Shown: positions 9,078 to 19,139 of the stretch, one piece after another
Numbering within the stretch: position 1 is the stretch's first letter
Layout of the letters: the number at the start of each line of letters is the position of its first letter
Assembly (NCBI RefSeq): GCF_024362695.1
Contig: NC_065413.1
Coordinates: 13,985,511 to 14,049,510 of the forward strand
Direction of reading: 5' to 3'
Origin: Pectinophora gossypiella
Lineage: Eukaryota > Arthropoda > Insecta > Lepidoptera > Gelechiidae
Length of the DNA: 64,000 nt
The notes under the pieces: generated by a model
Database searches by the model: none
What the model saw: only the letters and a program-made list of their open reading frames with translations
Told to the model about the DNA's origin: nothing
Program-made: the position numbers and the translations under genes

Positions 9078-12000
9078 ATTGGTCCAGGCGACTAACATTC
9101 GACGAAATATACAACGATACACATTATGTACAGATACAACAGAGACCCAGGCCATACGACATACCAGACTACACTTATAACCTAGCCAATGACTTTAGAA
9201 TAAACCTAGAACATGATAGAAGAATTGTAAATAACTTTAGACATAGTTTAGAAGATGACAAAAAGAAGAATGATGATAGAAGAATTGTAAATATTGGACA
9301 TAGTTTAGAAGAACATAGAAAAAACAATGAGGATAGAAGAATTTTAAATATTGGACATAGTTTAGAAGAACTTAGAGGGAACAGAGATGATAGAAGAATT
9401 ATAAATAACTATAAATACAGTTCAGAAGAAGATAACGGAGGAAACGAAGTGGATATAGAATATGATGTGGCTTTAAGTAGTGTGGTCAAGGAACCCCTTC
9501 TAGTAGGATTCTCTCATGACCCCTTCCGATATTCAGTACCTGAAGATGATTTTCTGAAAGGTGTAAGGTAAGTCTATACATATAAAAATATGACATTAAC
9601 AAAGGCAGTGTTATTACAAATCGTAGAGTAGAAGATAAAGTAGGTTTAAAATATAGTCCGTGTCATGATAGAATACTCGCAGCCGTGGCGCTTTTGTCGC
9701 AGACTCTGCATTGAATTAGGGAATTTCCAGGCTATGTTCCACAAAAAAAGAAGATGGCGCTGTTCAGTGTTGCCTTCGTGTAACCTTCTAATTTGATGAA
9801 TAACACACATATGCATCTTTTATCTTTGTTTTTGGGTAAGTACAAATGATGGCCCTTCTTATTGTACCCAGGCACAACATCTCCTACCCATTATTATTCA
9901 TAAAGAGAAGCTATATAGGTAGCCAACGTGGGGGAAGACCAAGAAGAGCTTACATGGAACAGATTAAAGAGAAGGCGAACGTCGTGTCTTATAAGCAGGT
10001 GAAGGAATTGGTCTTTGTTAGACAAGAATGGAGAATGCTACACCGACAAGAGCGTGGCTCTTAAATTAGTGATAATGAATATAGGTAGCAACATAATTCT
10101 ATAAGTATATAATCTGATCTAAATATCAAGCAATAATTACATGTTCTTCTGCAAGAATTATGTACCCGAGCAATGAGAAAATAGGTAATGGTTATATTCT
10201 TTTTGGAGAACGTAGTCTCGAAAGTCCCTCATAGTTGACTTAGTCAGATAGTGTCATTCTTCTATCGTGTGGGTTGTGAGGTGAATTACCAACCCCATCA
10301 ACCCCAGGGTCAGGGTTATTATTGAGCCGCCAGGCCCCAAAGGTTTCATTTAAATCCGTCGACTTCTTTCGTGGCGCAGATTATTATTTTAAACCCAGTT
10401 TATCTTTAGTCTTCGTTTTGTAATACTAAACACAAGAACAAAACAAAACAACAACAGAACATAAACAGAACATAAACAAAAGAATACAATTCATCTAAAA
10501 AGCAATATTGCAATTTTACATTTTCGCATATATGAAAGTAAGTGTGTTAGTTTGTTGATGGCGCGAGTGTGGTTACTCCACCATGGTATCCTGGTGAGAG
10601 AGAGTTTAAAATGATTGTCTTTTTTCAGAAACATGAACCCTAAATCAATTATGAGTAAAGGCGAGAATCGTGGCAAGCGAGGAGTCCTACACCTGTACAA
10701 CATGATGTACTGCGCCACAGGATGTGAACCCCTGGCCTACAAAGGGTACGGCTGCTACTGCGGCTTCCTGGGCTCCGGAAGGCCTACAGACGGGATTGAC
10801 AGGTACATATTATCCAAACCACTTCCACCAGAAAAATACATTCACATAGGTACGATAAGCTGCAAAATTCCAGTCAGTTTCTTGCAAAGTAATAAATGAA
10901 CTGGTTGCACTTCAGACCTCCTGGTTACACGTCGTTTCTGTAAGAGACCAAAAACAAATACATAAATTTTATAATTATGACAGCTAATGGGTCACAATTT
11001 CACCACTGTTTACAAATAATTCGCTGGGCTCAGTGACTGAACTCTTTGATTGTATGTACACACATAAACTCAAAGAATTGGCTTTGGATACAAGAATGGA
11101 AAATGCTACACCGACAAAAGTGTGGCCCTTAAGTGAGGTGAGAGTGAGAGCCCTCAGAGCTTCCCATTTGACCAGCCAAGTAATGCCATCTGAGGAAAAC
11201 CTAAAATAAGTCACATAAAAAAATAAAGGTTATAGAAATAGATTGGCTGTTTTTGAGGAGTGTCTTCTGCCGCTTCTAACCTTCATCCGTAACACGTTCC
11301 GAATCGGTAGTAATCTTCTTTTATCGTATGGGTTGTGAGGTGGATTACCTCATCAACTCTGGTGTCAGGATTACTATTGATCCGCCAAAAACCCCTAACA
11401 TGGCTCATGTAACCACTGCGTACTTACATCAGTAAGTAGTGACTGAGACCAACGACTTAACATGTCTTCCAAAAGCACGGACGTATGGGCGGGCATACCC
11501 TTTTGGTTTTGGTTGGATCATGCAGCAGATATGTTGAAGCGTATTAAGCGATCAAAATAATGTCAATAAAATTTTACCTAAATCTCTACGGAGATAGGTT
11601 GTCTGTGACCTGGTGAACCCCCCTGTCAAAAGCTATAAAAGCTGGATCCGTTTCTGCACGGAAGGCACATTAACCCGTAAGTAAGTGATAGCCTCAAAAC
11701 TAGAATATAATTGGGCGATGAAATTATTGATTTCTTTAGTACCTAAAGAATTGGATAGTTATCCACACATCGAATTCGAAGACAACCAAAAAAAACCATC
11801 AACCCACAAAACACAATTACAACATCGCCATAACAATAACTCGTAACCTTAAGGCGTTACTTACTATAGTAAATACTCGTAAATGCTTGTAATTCTTCCA
11901 TCTTTGCGCAACAAGTGTTACGTACAATTTATTATAGCAAATAAAAGTGTGAAAATGGTTATTTTAATACACTTTAGACGTGCAATTTGTGGCAATCGTG

Positions 12001-13177
12001 CGCAGAAACCACTTTGTTTCGTTACGTCACTTTATCTCGGTGAAGAGGTTGTTCACTTGCTTATTTCACGTATTCTTTCTTCAGGTCAATGTCAATAGTA
12101 TGTGAATCTACAATACATAGACAGATATATGTTTCCCACCGCTGCAATCAGAGATCCTACGTGCGGTCATTGTGCTCATATAAGAAACCGCACTTTCCTC
12201 AACAGTGCTCTAATAAGGCTGAATATATACATAGTGTTAGTGACATCGTAACGAAAGCTTTGAGGGATGATTCAGACCATGATTCTGAGCTGATATCAAG
12301 TGGAATTTTCCGTCGCAAAAGTATGGAACGGAAAATAATTAATAAAAAACACTAAAATTTTCATGAATTTTGCGACAGGAAAATCCACTTGATATCAACT
12401 GAGAATCATGTCACTAACACCCTATCTACTTTTATGGCTACTTGTATGTACTGAGTTAATATCAAGTAGAGTTTTCCGTTACAAAATTCATGTATTTTTT
12501 GTATTTATTAAAATTATTTCAATTCTATACTTTTGTAACGAAAAATTCCACTTGATATTAACTCAGAATCATGACTAGTACGATGGTACGCCTCAGTATT
12601 TGTTACGATGTCACTAACACCCTGTATACCGTTGTTATTATGATTATTTCTAGCCTACACAATCCCACTGCAGGGCAAAGGTCACTCTCCCTTTCTTCCA
12701 CTCCTGAAATCATGAGCTATATCATGTAGGTAGCCACTTTAGAACCCTGTTGCACTATCATATTTGACATTTAATGAGATTCACGGTTTCATTTGTCAAA
12801 AAAGTTAATATGACATGGTTTCAAAGTGTATACATATTAGTGTTCGTGACCGTACCGTTGGTAGAATAAAAATAATACTATATTTATTTTCCAACAGATG
12901 CTGCAAGATGCATGACGAGTGCTACGAAAACATCTACTGCCCGTTCTTCACGGTGTATTTCCAGCCGTACTACTGGAAGTGCTATAAGGGTCAGCCTCTA
13001 TGCGCGTTGGAGAACTACCACACCCAACACCAGTTCATCAACGGGTGCGCGGCGCGGCTGTGTGAGTGTGACAGGAGGTTCGCCATGTGTGTGAAGCAGT
13101 ACCCCTGTCCGAGGAGACGAGCGCTGTGCCGGTCTTCGCCGATTAGGCTGCTGCAGAACTTACTCATGTTCCGTTGA
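9078..13177 (+). CDS. Secreted phospholipase A2, group I/II-like, 5' end missing
   Basis: Calcium-dependent phospholipase A2 that would cut the sn-2 ester of phospholipids outside the cell. Exons: 9078-9567, 10629-10802, 12898-13177 (stop TGA 13175-13177), all GT-AG and joining in phase: 313 codons seen. Exon one encodes a charged region with four tandem units of about 19-20 residues, each starting DRRI (DRRIVNN, DRRIVNI, DRRILNI, DRRIINN). Exon two holds RGKR, a furin-type site, just before the enzyme domain, so the repeat region is probably a propeptide. The domain shows the Ca loop YGCYCGFLGSGRP, the catalytic CCKMHDECY (His-Asp) and the second Asp in CECDRR. All key residues are present, so an active enzyme is likely. 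The exon starts in mid-codon, so at least one upstream exon with the signal peptide is missing. Introns hold repeats. Confidence 0.93.
9720..10140 (+). repeat. Dispersed repeat family O, interrupted
   Basis: Matches 14945-15210 (shared tatctttgtttttgggta and ccattattattc). The copy here is split by the RTE-like tail at 9924-10078. It lies in phospholipase intron 9568-10628. Confidence 0.65.
9924..10078 (+). mobile_element. RTE-like LINE 3' end, 5'-truncated insertion
   Basis: Encodes the last roughly 46 residues of a LINE ORF2: RGGRPRRAYMEQIKEK, then YKQVKELVFVRQEWRMLHRQ and a stop at 10062-10064, followed by a tail gataatga. Flanked by an 11-bp duplication atataggtagc (9913-9923 and 10079-10089). 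The undisturbed version of the target is at about 15137-15150. Confidence 0.8.
10258..10340 (-). mobile_element. SINE family C, 3' fragment
   Basis: Only the last 80 bases: tctatcgtgtgggttgtgag on the plus strand, then the aacccca/ccagggt block. In a phospholipase intron. Confidence 0.7.
10878..11055 (+). repeat. Dispersed repeat family N, uninterrupted copy
   Basis: Matches 45312-45660 closely (acctcctggttacacgtcgt, then tcgctgggctcagtgactga). The other copy carries a MITE J insertion that this copy lacks. Lies in phospholipase intron 10803-12897. Confidence 0.75.
11095..11220. mobile_element. Chimera of RTE-like tail and SINE F fragment
   Basis: 11095-11132 is the LINE tail sequence (atgctacaccgacaaaagtg) on the plus strand; directly after it comes family F on the minus strand (gagagccctcagagcttccc). 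Either a template-switch product or two adjacent insertions. Confidence 0.6.
11315..11480 (-). mobile_element. SINE family C, partial
   Basis: The 3' half of the element on the minus strand, from tatcgtatgggttgtgaggt to ttccaaaagcacgg. The head is absent. Confidence 0.7.
11481..12224. other. Intron sequence of the phospholipase gene, nothing recognised
   Basis: Small frames at 11883-12098 and 12089-12355 show no known domain. The second of them runs into the MITE E pair and is repeat-derived at its end. Confidence 0.4.
12228..12630. mobile_element. MITE family E, dimer
   Basis: Unit one is complete (about 12232-12423). Unit two (about 12450-12630) lacks its left end and is joined by the linker ttatggctacttgtatgtac. 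Both lie in phospholipase intron 10803-12897. Confidence 0.75.
12715..12857 (+). repeat. Dispersed repeat family H
   Basis: Copy of family H ending 40 bases upstream of the last phospholipase exon (acceptor 12896-12897). It could contribute to the end of the intron but the acceptor itself is outside it. Confidence 0.65.
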
Positions 13178-13202
13178 AGATCTGTATAACGTCGCCTTAT
13201 GG

Positions 13203-13375
13203 CATAGAACGCATATAACGGCAACTCTCCGCTCCCCACCAGCGGCTGAGATATGTTTACCTCACTCCCCCTCGGTCTTACTTTAGTCATCAATCGAATG
13301 AGCGTCAGACGTCACACACACAGATGCGCGTGTACGATAATGTCAATGTGTAGTGTCTGTGTAAAACGAGGAGTT
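13203..13375 (+). repeat. Dispersed repeat family K, in the phospholipase 3' UTR region
   Basis: Begins 25 bases after the phospholipase stop codon. Core words: aacggcaactctccgctccc, then cacacacagatgcgcgtgta. Other copies are at 35050-35240, 46150-46215, 51378-51475, 55462-55555, 58250-58460 (minus) and the split copy at 24440-25275. It probably makes part of the mRNA 3' end. Confidence 0.7.
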
Positions 13376-13734
13376 TTTACCTCTTTCTCTTTCCTCCACT
13401 GCTTCCGATCTTGAGCTAAGTATGCATCCAACTCGTCACGCCATCTTTGGCACCCATTTTGTAGTCTTCCTTGGCCATAGTGTTTCCTAAATACATAGAT
13501 ACTTGCCACTATTTCAAAAAACACTCGTAGATAAGTACTTACTTGAATTACTTAATATATTATATTATTTCATGACACTTTTGATGAACAGATTGTTATA
13601 CAATAACGAAAGTAAAACACCAAAGAAAGTGGTGTCTGACTTGTTACCAGTCATTCTTTAATTAATTATTGTTCTGTAATAAGCTTTACTTGTTTTCTTG
13701 ACATTTTAACAAGTGGTTTTTTAGTGAGATAATC

Positions 13735-14006
13735 TATAATTATTTACCTATATAAAAACGAAAAGCCAATGACTGTCTGATTCACTCATCACCAATCAAT
13801 AAAATAAATAAATAAATCACGAAATCTCACAAACTACAAGTGCCCAAGTCTCAAATGTTGCATAAAGGTTCCTTTTAGGAAGCTGGCGCTCACTAACAGG
13901 GGATTTTGCAAAATTTATCCCCTAAGGGGTAAAAAGGGTTGCAAGTTTGTATGAAACTTCCATAGTTTTAATAGTAGTTTCACGCGAACGATGTCGCGGT
14001 AACTAG
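13735..14006 (+). mobile_element. Helitron-like fragment
   Basis: Starts near tatataaaaacgaaaagcca and ends in tcgcggtaactag with the CTAG terminus (14003-14006). The text resembles the 3' end of common lepidopteran non-autonomous Helitrons. The 5' TC end is not clear. Confidence 0.5.
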
Positions 14007-14121
14007 TAATATGTATGAATATTATACTAAGTTACTTATTATACCAAGCGAGATCAAGATTTGGAATTCGCACTTGGATGGTTTCGCATCAATAACTAGG
14101 TATATTTAGCTGCTATTAAAA

Positions 14122-14456
14122 GAGCCGTCGTAGCCCATTCGGTAGACCGCTTAACTCTCACTTTGAGGTCGCAGGATCGAATCCCAGCAACTACTGATTT
14201 TCGAATTTGTTTTCGAATTCACGTTTGGATCATAAATGATTATCACGTGCTCAGTGGTGAAGGAAAAGATCGTGAGGAAACCCACATTCCCGAGGATGCA
14301 TTTCGAAGGTTTGTGACCTAACCTATATTGGGCTGGTTTTGCCTTCGCGGGTTGGAAGGCTTACCTTCAGACAGGCAGTCACTTCTGTAAAAAACCGGAC
14401 CTGTCGCGGGCCCTGTGAAAAACGGGATAAGGCTAAGGAAATGATGATGATGATTT
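14122..14456 (+). mobile_element. SINE family G, near full length
   Basis: Has a tRNA-like head (tcgtagcccattcggtagac, box B gatcgaatccc), then tttggatcataaatgattat, the cacgtgctcagtggtgaagg block, and a 3' end atgatgatgat. The best copy in the window; others at 6236-6482, 51655-51860, 52328-52600 and 61835-62052. Confidence 0.8.
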
Positions 14457-15454
14457 TGCTACTATTAAAAAGTATTTAAAAAAGACAAAAATAAATACAC
14501 AATGTAGGTAAGTACTTACCTAAATATTTTAATTATAACCGTAAAGCGAAGTTCAATTTTTATCGTGTCATTTATCATTCCTATGGAATGTACCTACCTA
14601 TGTGTAAATAATAATAAAGATTTTAATAAGTAAATAAGTATTATTAAACAATTTGTATAAAAAAATCTACTTATTTATGAATTGTTTCCACGAATATCAA
14701 TTTCCTGTATTCCTGACACGGTCAGATTGTCCGTCAGGTTGTCTGGAAGTTATCGCTTTTAGGCGAAGCCGCCTTTGCCTGCCTTTAGTTTTTTCTTACA
14801 GGTTCTGTTTGTGTGTGCAATAAGGCGTTTATTTGTTAATTCATTTAAATCTGTCCAAGAGATTGGTGTTATCGGTCATCGACCCCACAAAGCACCCACA
14901 CGAGAGAAGATTGGTAAATTTTGGTAAGTAGCAAGGATGGACTTTCCAATCGGCGTTCCCCAAAAACATAGATGGCGTTGTTAAGTTTTTTCTTCGTTTA
15001 AACTTCTAATTTCATGGATAACAGATATATACATTTTTTATCTTTGTTTTTGGGTATAAATGATGACCCGTTTTATCACACCAAGGTACAATTACAACTT
15101 CCACCCATTATTATTCTGATCAAAAGAAAGAGAAGCAATATGGGTAGCAACATCATTCTATACGTAATGTGATCCAAATATCAAGCAACAATTAGTTTTA
15201 TATATGCTGCTGTCATTATATTATATTTTTTAAATAATTATGTACTTACCTTGAATAACTATGTATCTCGGGCACTAAAAATAATGGAAGATAGTGACAT
15301 TGGTTGCTTTACTTCTAACAAATCAATAAAAAAGCATAAAATCTGATATAAAAGTCTTGCGACTGATTGCAGATAAAAAGAACTGAAAAATAATGTATTC
15401 CAGCAATGAGAAAATAGGTAATTATCACGTTAAAACTGGAATCACATTAAAACG
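14457..15454. other. Intergenic, with repeat O copy at 14945-15210
   Basis: The first 480 bases are AT-rich with nothing recognised. 14945-15210 is the uninterrupted copy of repeat O, whose aatatgggtagcaac near 15137 marks the empty site for the LINE insertion at 9924. Confidence 0.55.
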
Positions 15455-15750
15455 GGAGGAGTTCGGTGGCGCAGCGGTAAACGCGCGATGCGATTGTTGA
15501 AGTTAAGCAACTTTCGGAAAGGCAGGTCAAAGGATGGGTGACCACAAAAAAAAAGTTTTCATCTCGAGCTCCTCCGTGCTTCGGAAGGCACGTTGAAGCC
15601 GTTGGTCCCGGCTGCATTAGCAGTCGTTAATCCAACCAAGCCGCACTGGGCCCGCGTGGTGGTTTAAGGCCCGGTCTCCCTATCCATCCATAGGGAAGGC
15701 CCGTGCCCCAGCAGTGGGGACGTTAATGGGCTGGTGATGATGATGATGAC
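15455..15750 (+). mobile_element. SINE family D
   Basis: Head gttcggtggcgcagcggtaa (box A-like), shared core near 15582-15612, then gggcccgcgtggtggtttaa and the 3' end gggctggtgatgatgatgat. Other copies at 27905-28279, 32701-32989 and 57604-57902. Confidence 0.85.
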
Positions 15751-15832
15751 GTTAAAACTGAACAACGCCAACGTTTTTGGAGAACGTTCCTCAGTACTTC
15801 AACATTACAGATGCATGATACAGCTCCCTCAT

Positions 15833-16055
15833 TCAGCGCTTATCGCTATCGACCCACTAGGGTCGATTAATTCTTTCAAATATTTTTCCTCTCAGACGAC
15901 GCCCTGAGCCGAGGTTCGCGCCCAACTGGGCACCCTCAGGCCTGTTGTCTTAAACGTTGTACCGGGTGAGAGCCTTCAGCGCTCCCCATTTGTCCGGCCA
16001 AGTAGTTAATGCCATCTGCGGCAAATCTACAATAAGTCACGTCAAAAAAAAACAA
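15833..16055 (-). mobile_element. SINE-like repeat family F
   Basis: Longest F copy: on the minus strand it runs from the gacttattgtagatttgccg start to the part containing gggtcgatagcgataagcgc. Confidence 0.75.
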
Positions 16056-16220
16056 AAAAAAAGCATGTTACAGAGCGCCAGCTGTTATCCCTAAAAGTTT
16101 CAAAACTGAGCTAAGAATAGCATAAGTAATAAGGATACCATCTCCAGAAATAGGGTGACATTACCCCGGAAAAAAGTTTGTAAGTATTAACTTATGACGG
16201 TTGGCCCTACCTACTTGCCC

Positions 16221-16537
16221 ATAAACTGCCTATATACGTCCCACTGCTGGGCACAGGCCTCCCCTCAATCAACCGGAGGGGGTATGGAGTATACTCCACC
16301 ACGCTGCTCCACTGCGGGTTGATGGAGGTGTGTTTTTTTTACGGCTAATAGCCGGGACCAACGGCTTAACGTGCCCTCCGAAGCACGGAATCATCTTAAT
16401 CAGGTGATTCAGGCCTGAAAAGTCCTTACCAAACAAAGGACAGTCTCAAAGTGATTTCGACATGTCCCCATCGGGAATCGAACCCGGACCTCCAGATCGT
16501 GAGCCTAACGCTCTAACCACTAGACCACGGAGGCTGT
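16221..16537 (-). mobile_element. SINE family B, near full length
   Basis: On the minus strand: tRNA-like head cctccgtggtctagtggtta, box B ggttcgattcccg, shared core, and 3' end gggacgtatataggcagttt. Confidence 0.85.
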
Positions 16538-16564
16538 TAATGTGTGTATTTATCTGATCTTCAT

Positions 16565-16808
16565 CAGTAGGGCTAACATGCGCAATGATAAAATTTTGTC
16601 ATGGTAATTTTATCGATTCTGACGATATAATTATGTCGTTTTGTCGATTGGTACTAATAGGTATGTGAACGCAAATAAGTCACGTCGTTCTATCAAAATA
16701 CGAACAAAATCACGTGGCACGCATGTTAGGGAAAAAGGCCAAATTATCGATTTCGACAAAATATATTGAATCGATAATTTTATCACGTTTCGCATGTTAG
16801 CCCTGCTG
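16565..16808. mobile_element. MITE family P
   Basis: Ends are inverted: cagtagggctaacatgcg and cgcatgttagccctgctg. About 244 bp with no ORF. A 145-bp relative at 27637-27781 sits inside a MITE E copy. Confidence 0.8.
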
Positions 16809-16944
16809 GTGATCTATAAAGGCCTAATAGCAATATTGCTGTTTAGATGAATTGCTTTATGGTCTTTTAACCCTGAAATGAATCTTTAGACTTGAATAAA
16901 AATCGCATCGTTAGGCCTTAATGCACTAGATTTTCATAACGACT

Positions 16945-17180
16945 ATACAGGGTGTTAGTGACATCGTAACGAAAACTTTGAGGGGTGATTGAGGCCATGA
17001 TTCTGAGACGATATCAAGTGGAATTTTCCGTCGCAAAAGTATGGAACTGAAAATAATAAAAAAAAACACAAAAAATTTCATGAACAATCAGTCTGAAAAT
17101 TCCACTTGATATCAACTCAGAATCATGATCTGAATCATCCCCCTGAGTATTCGTTACGATGTCACTAACACCCTGTATAA
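16945..17180. mobile_element. MITE family E, single copy
   Basis: Complete unit, from acagggtgttagtgacatcg to gatgtcactaacaccctgta. Inner arms carry gatatcaagtggaattttcc and its inverse. No linker sequence beside it. Confidence 0.85.
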
Positions 17181-17539
17181 TATACGGTATTTTTTATTTT
17201 TAATTTTTCAATACAAGTTAAGTAAGTACATATTTATTTTATTTCCTATTTCTAAGACCTCCTAAGGTCATTTCTAAGGTCTCCTGGTCTCCTGGTACAG
17301 GCATATTTTGCTTAAAAGGAAGCTCCAGTAAGTAGTTTAAGAAAAACATGTAAGAAAAGAAAATAAATACCTACTTTTGACTTTTTTTTACTTTAAGACC
17401 CGCTAAAGAAACCTTATGAGGTTTATACAAGCGCGAATAGGCTCTTGTTTTTGGTATCCTTTATTACTTAATTCATCTTGCGATTGATGTACTTACCTCT
17501 GACTATTGGGATATAGTTGTGAGCTTATGTTTGCGGTAT
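17181..17539. other. AT-rich intergenic stretch
   Basis: Nothing recognised; a small imperfect tandem of aggtctcctgg lies near 17265-17290. Confidence 0.4.
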
Positions 17540-17760
17540 CACTACTGTAACCTGACAGAGGGCAGCAGTAACTGTCAGTACTATTCAGAGGCAGAGGACA
17601 GGAGTCCTAGTATGGCTTTGTAATAGGCTACTCTGGGCGCCATCCCACTTGCGTCAGACAGAGTACTGCGGGGCGGAAGGCAAGAGGGAAACCACTGCCC
17701 TATTTTTCCCTAAAAAGTAGCATGGAAAATGCTGCACCGACAAGAGCGTGGGTCTTAATA
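17540..17760 (+). mobile_element. Retroposon A, 5'-truncated copy
   Basis: The 3' 220 bases of family A, on the plus strand, up to gacaagagcgtgggtcttaa. Lacks the TGATGA tail. Confidence 0.75.
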
Positions 17761-18035
17761 CTGTATGAAGTATAAACTGTATCAACGTTGAATAATACCT
17801 ACTATTGTTACGTTACATACTGGGACATAGGCAGGTTACAATGATATTAGGATTGAGAGCAGATTGATAAAGATACCAGCTCGCTGTTCTGTCGTGCGTG
17901 AGACATTAACGTAGTAAACTTCTCTCTATTGTCCATTATATTTATTAAAAAATAACGTATTGTGTAACGAATGTAACATAAAAACATGAATCTGGGTCAT
18001 TAGGGTAGCTATTGACATTGTTTCTCATCGCGTTA

Positions 18036-19080
18036 TACAGAGTGCCAGTGAGAACGTAATGAAAACTTTGAGAGATGATTCTGACCATGACTGGGTTGAT
18101 ATCAAGTAAAATTTTCTATCGCAAAAGTAAAGAATCACTCATCATCATCAATTTAAGAGCCACGCTCTTGTCGGTGCAGCATTTCTGTAAAATACTCTCC
18201 ATGCTACTTTTTTAGGGAAAAATAGGGCAGTGGTTTCCCTCTTGCCTTCCGCCCCGCAGTACTCTGTCTGACGCGAGTGGGATGGCGCCCAGAGTAGTCT
18301 ATTACAAAGCCATACTAGGACTCCTGTCCTCTGCCTCTGAATAGTACTGACAGTTACTGCTGCCCTCTGTCAGGTTCCAGGTTACAGTCCCTGTGACATG
18401 CCCCTTCCGTCCTGCATTGCCGTACCGATGGCTCCCATCTCCGCCTCTGCAGCCGTTGAGGTCTTCACCCGTATCCCTGGGCAAGGGTTCTACGTTATAC
18501 CCCGTAGGTCTGGGTCCCTATTCGAACTCAGCCACCATCTTACTCCGGCCTACTGAAGTAAGAGGCGCCCACCCCCGCGGCAAGGACGCGCCGAACAGGA
18601 ATTGCCCCAGTGGAGGGCAGAGAAGATGACTCTGTCCCCCCTGGGGCCGGGTTAATGGTCTTGTATGGAACCAAGACCAAGGGCGTAAAGAATCACTACA
18701 TAGTATAAAACATATTTTTCTGTCCTTATATCCCTATGTACGCTTAAATCTTTAAAACTACGCAACGGATTTTAATGCGGTTATTTTTAATAGATAGTGT
18801 GATTCAATAGGAAAGTTTATATGTAAGTATAATAACATCCATTAAATAGTGGAGAAATACTGTTTTTTTTTTGAGGTTTTTAATGTGATGTCGTAAATAA
18901 TTTCATTTTTTCCTCAGCATTGCACCCGAGCGAAGCCGAGGCGGGTCGCTAGTTGAAAATAATTTAGAAAAAAAACACTAAAATTGACACGAATTTTTCG
19001 ACAGGAAATTCCACTTGATATCAACTTACAATCATGGTCTGAATCATCCCCCTCAGTATTTGTTATGGTGTCACTAATAC
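18036..19080. mobile_element. Three-level nest: MITE E, Helitron, retroposon A
   Basis: Left half of a MITE E lies at 18036-18134 and its right half at 18953-19080. Between them is a Helitron-like element that begins TCACT (18135) and ends CTAG (18949-18952), with A before it and T after it as expected for Helitron insertion. Retroposon A (18140-18684, minus) is inserted five bases into that Helitron; aatcact, with matching gtaaag before it, flanks it at 18127-18139 and 18685-18697. The reading frames at 18302-18629 belong to retroposon A. Confidence 0.75.
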
Positions 19081-19117
19081 TCATACAAACTTGTATGGCT
19101 ACCTGTACGTACTTGTA

Positions 19118-19139
19118 CAGTCGTGCGTGAGCAATATCA
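19118..19139 (+). repeat. Repeat H, left part, target of the LTR element
   Basis: Family H breaks at gcaatatca and resumes at 23929 with atcatgtaccc. The bases atca (19136-19139) are duplicated at 23929-23932. Confidence 0.75.

Noticed and set aside
16480..16537. tRNA genes at the heads of SINEs B, C, D and G
   Set aside because: Box A and box B are present, but the acceptor stems do not pair, there is no proper anticodon loop, and each is followed by a SINE body in many copies.
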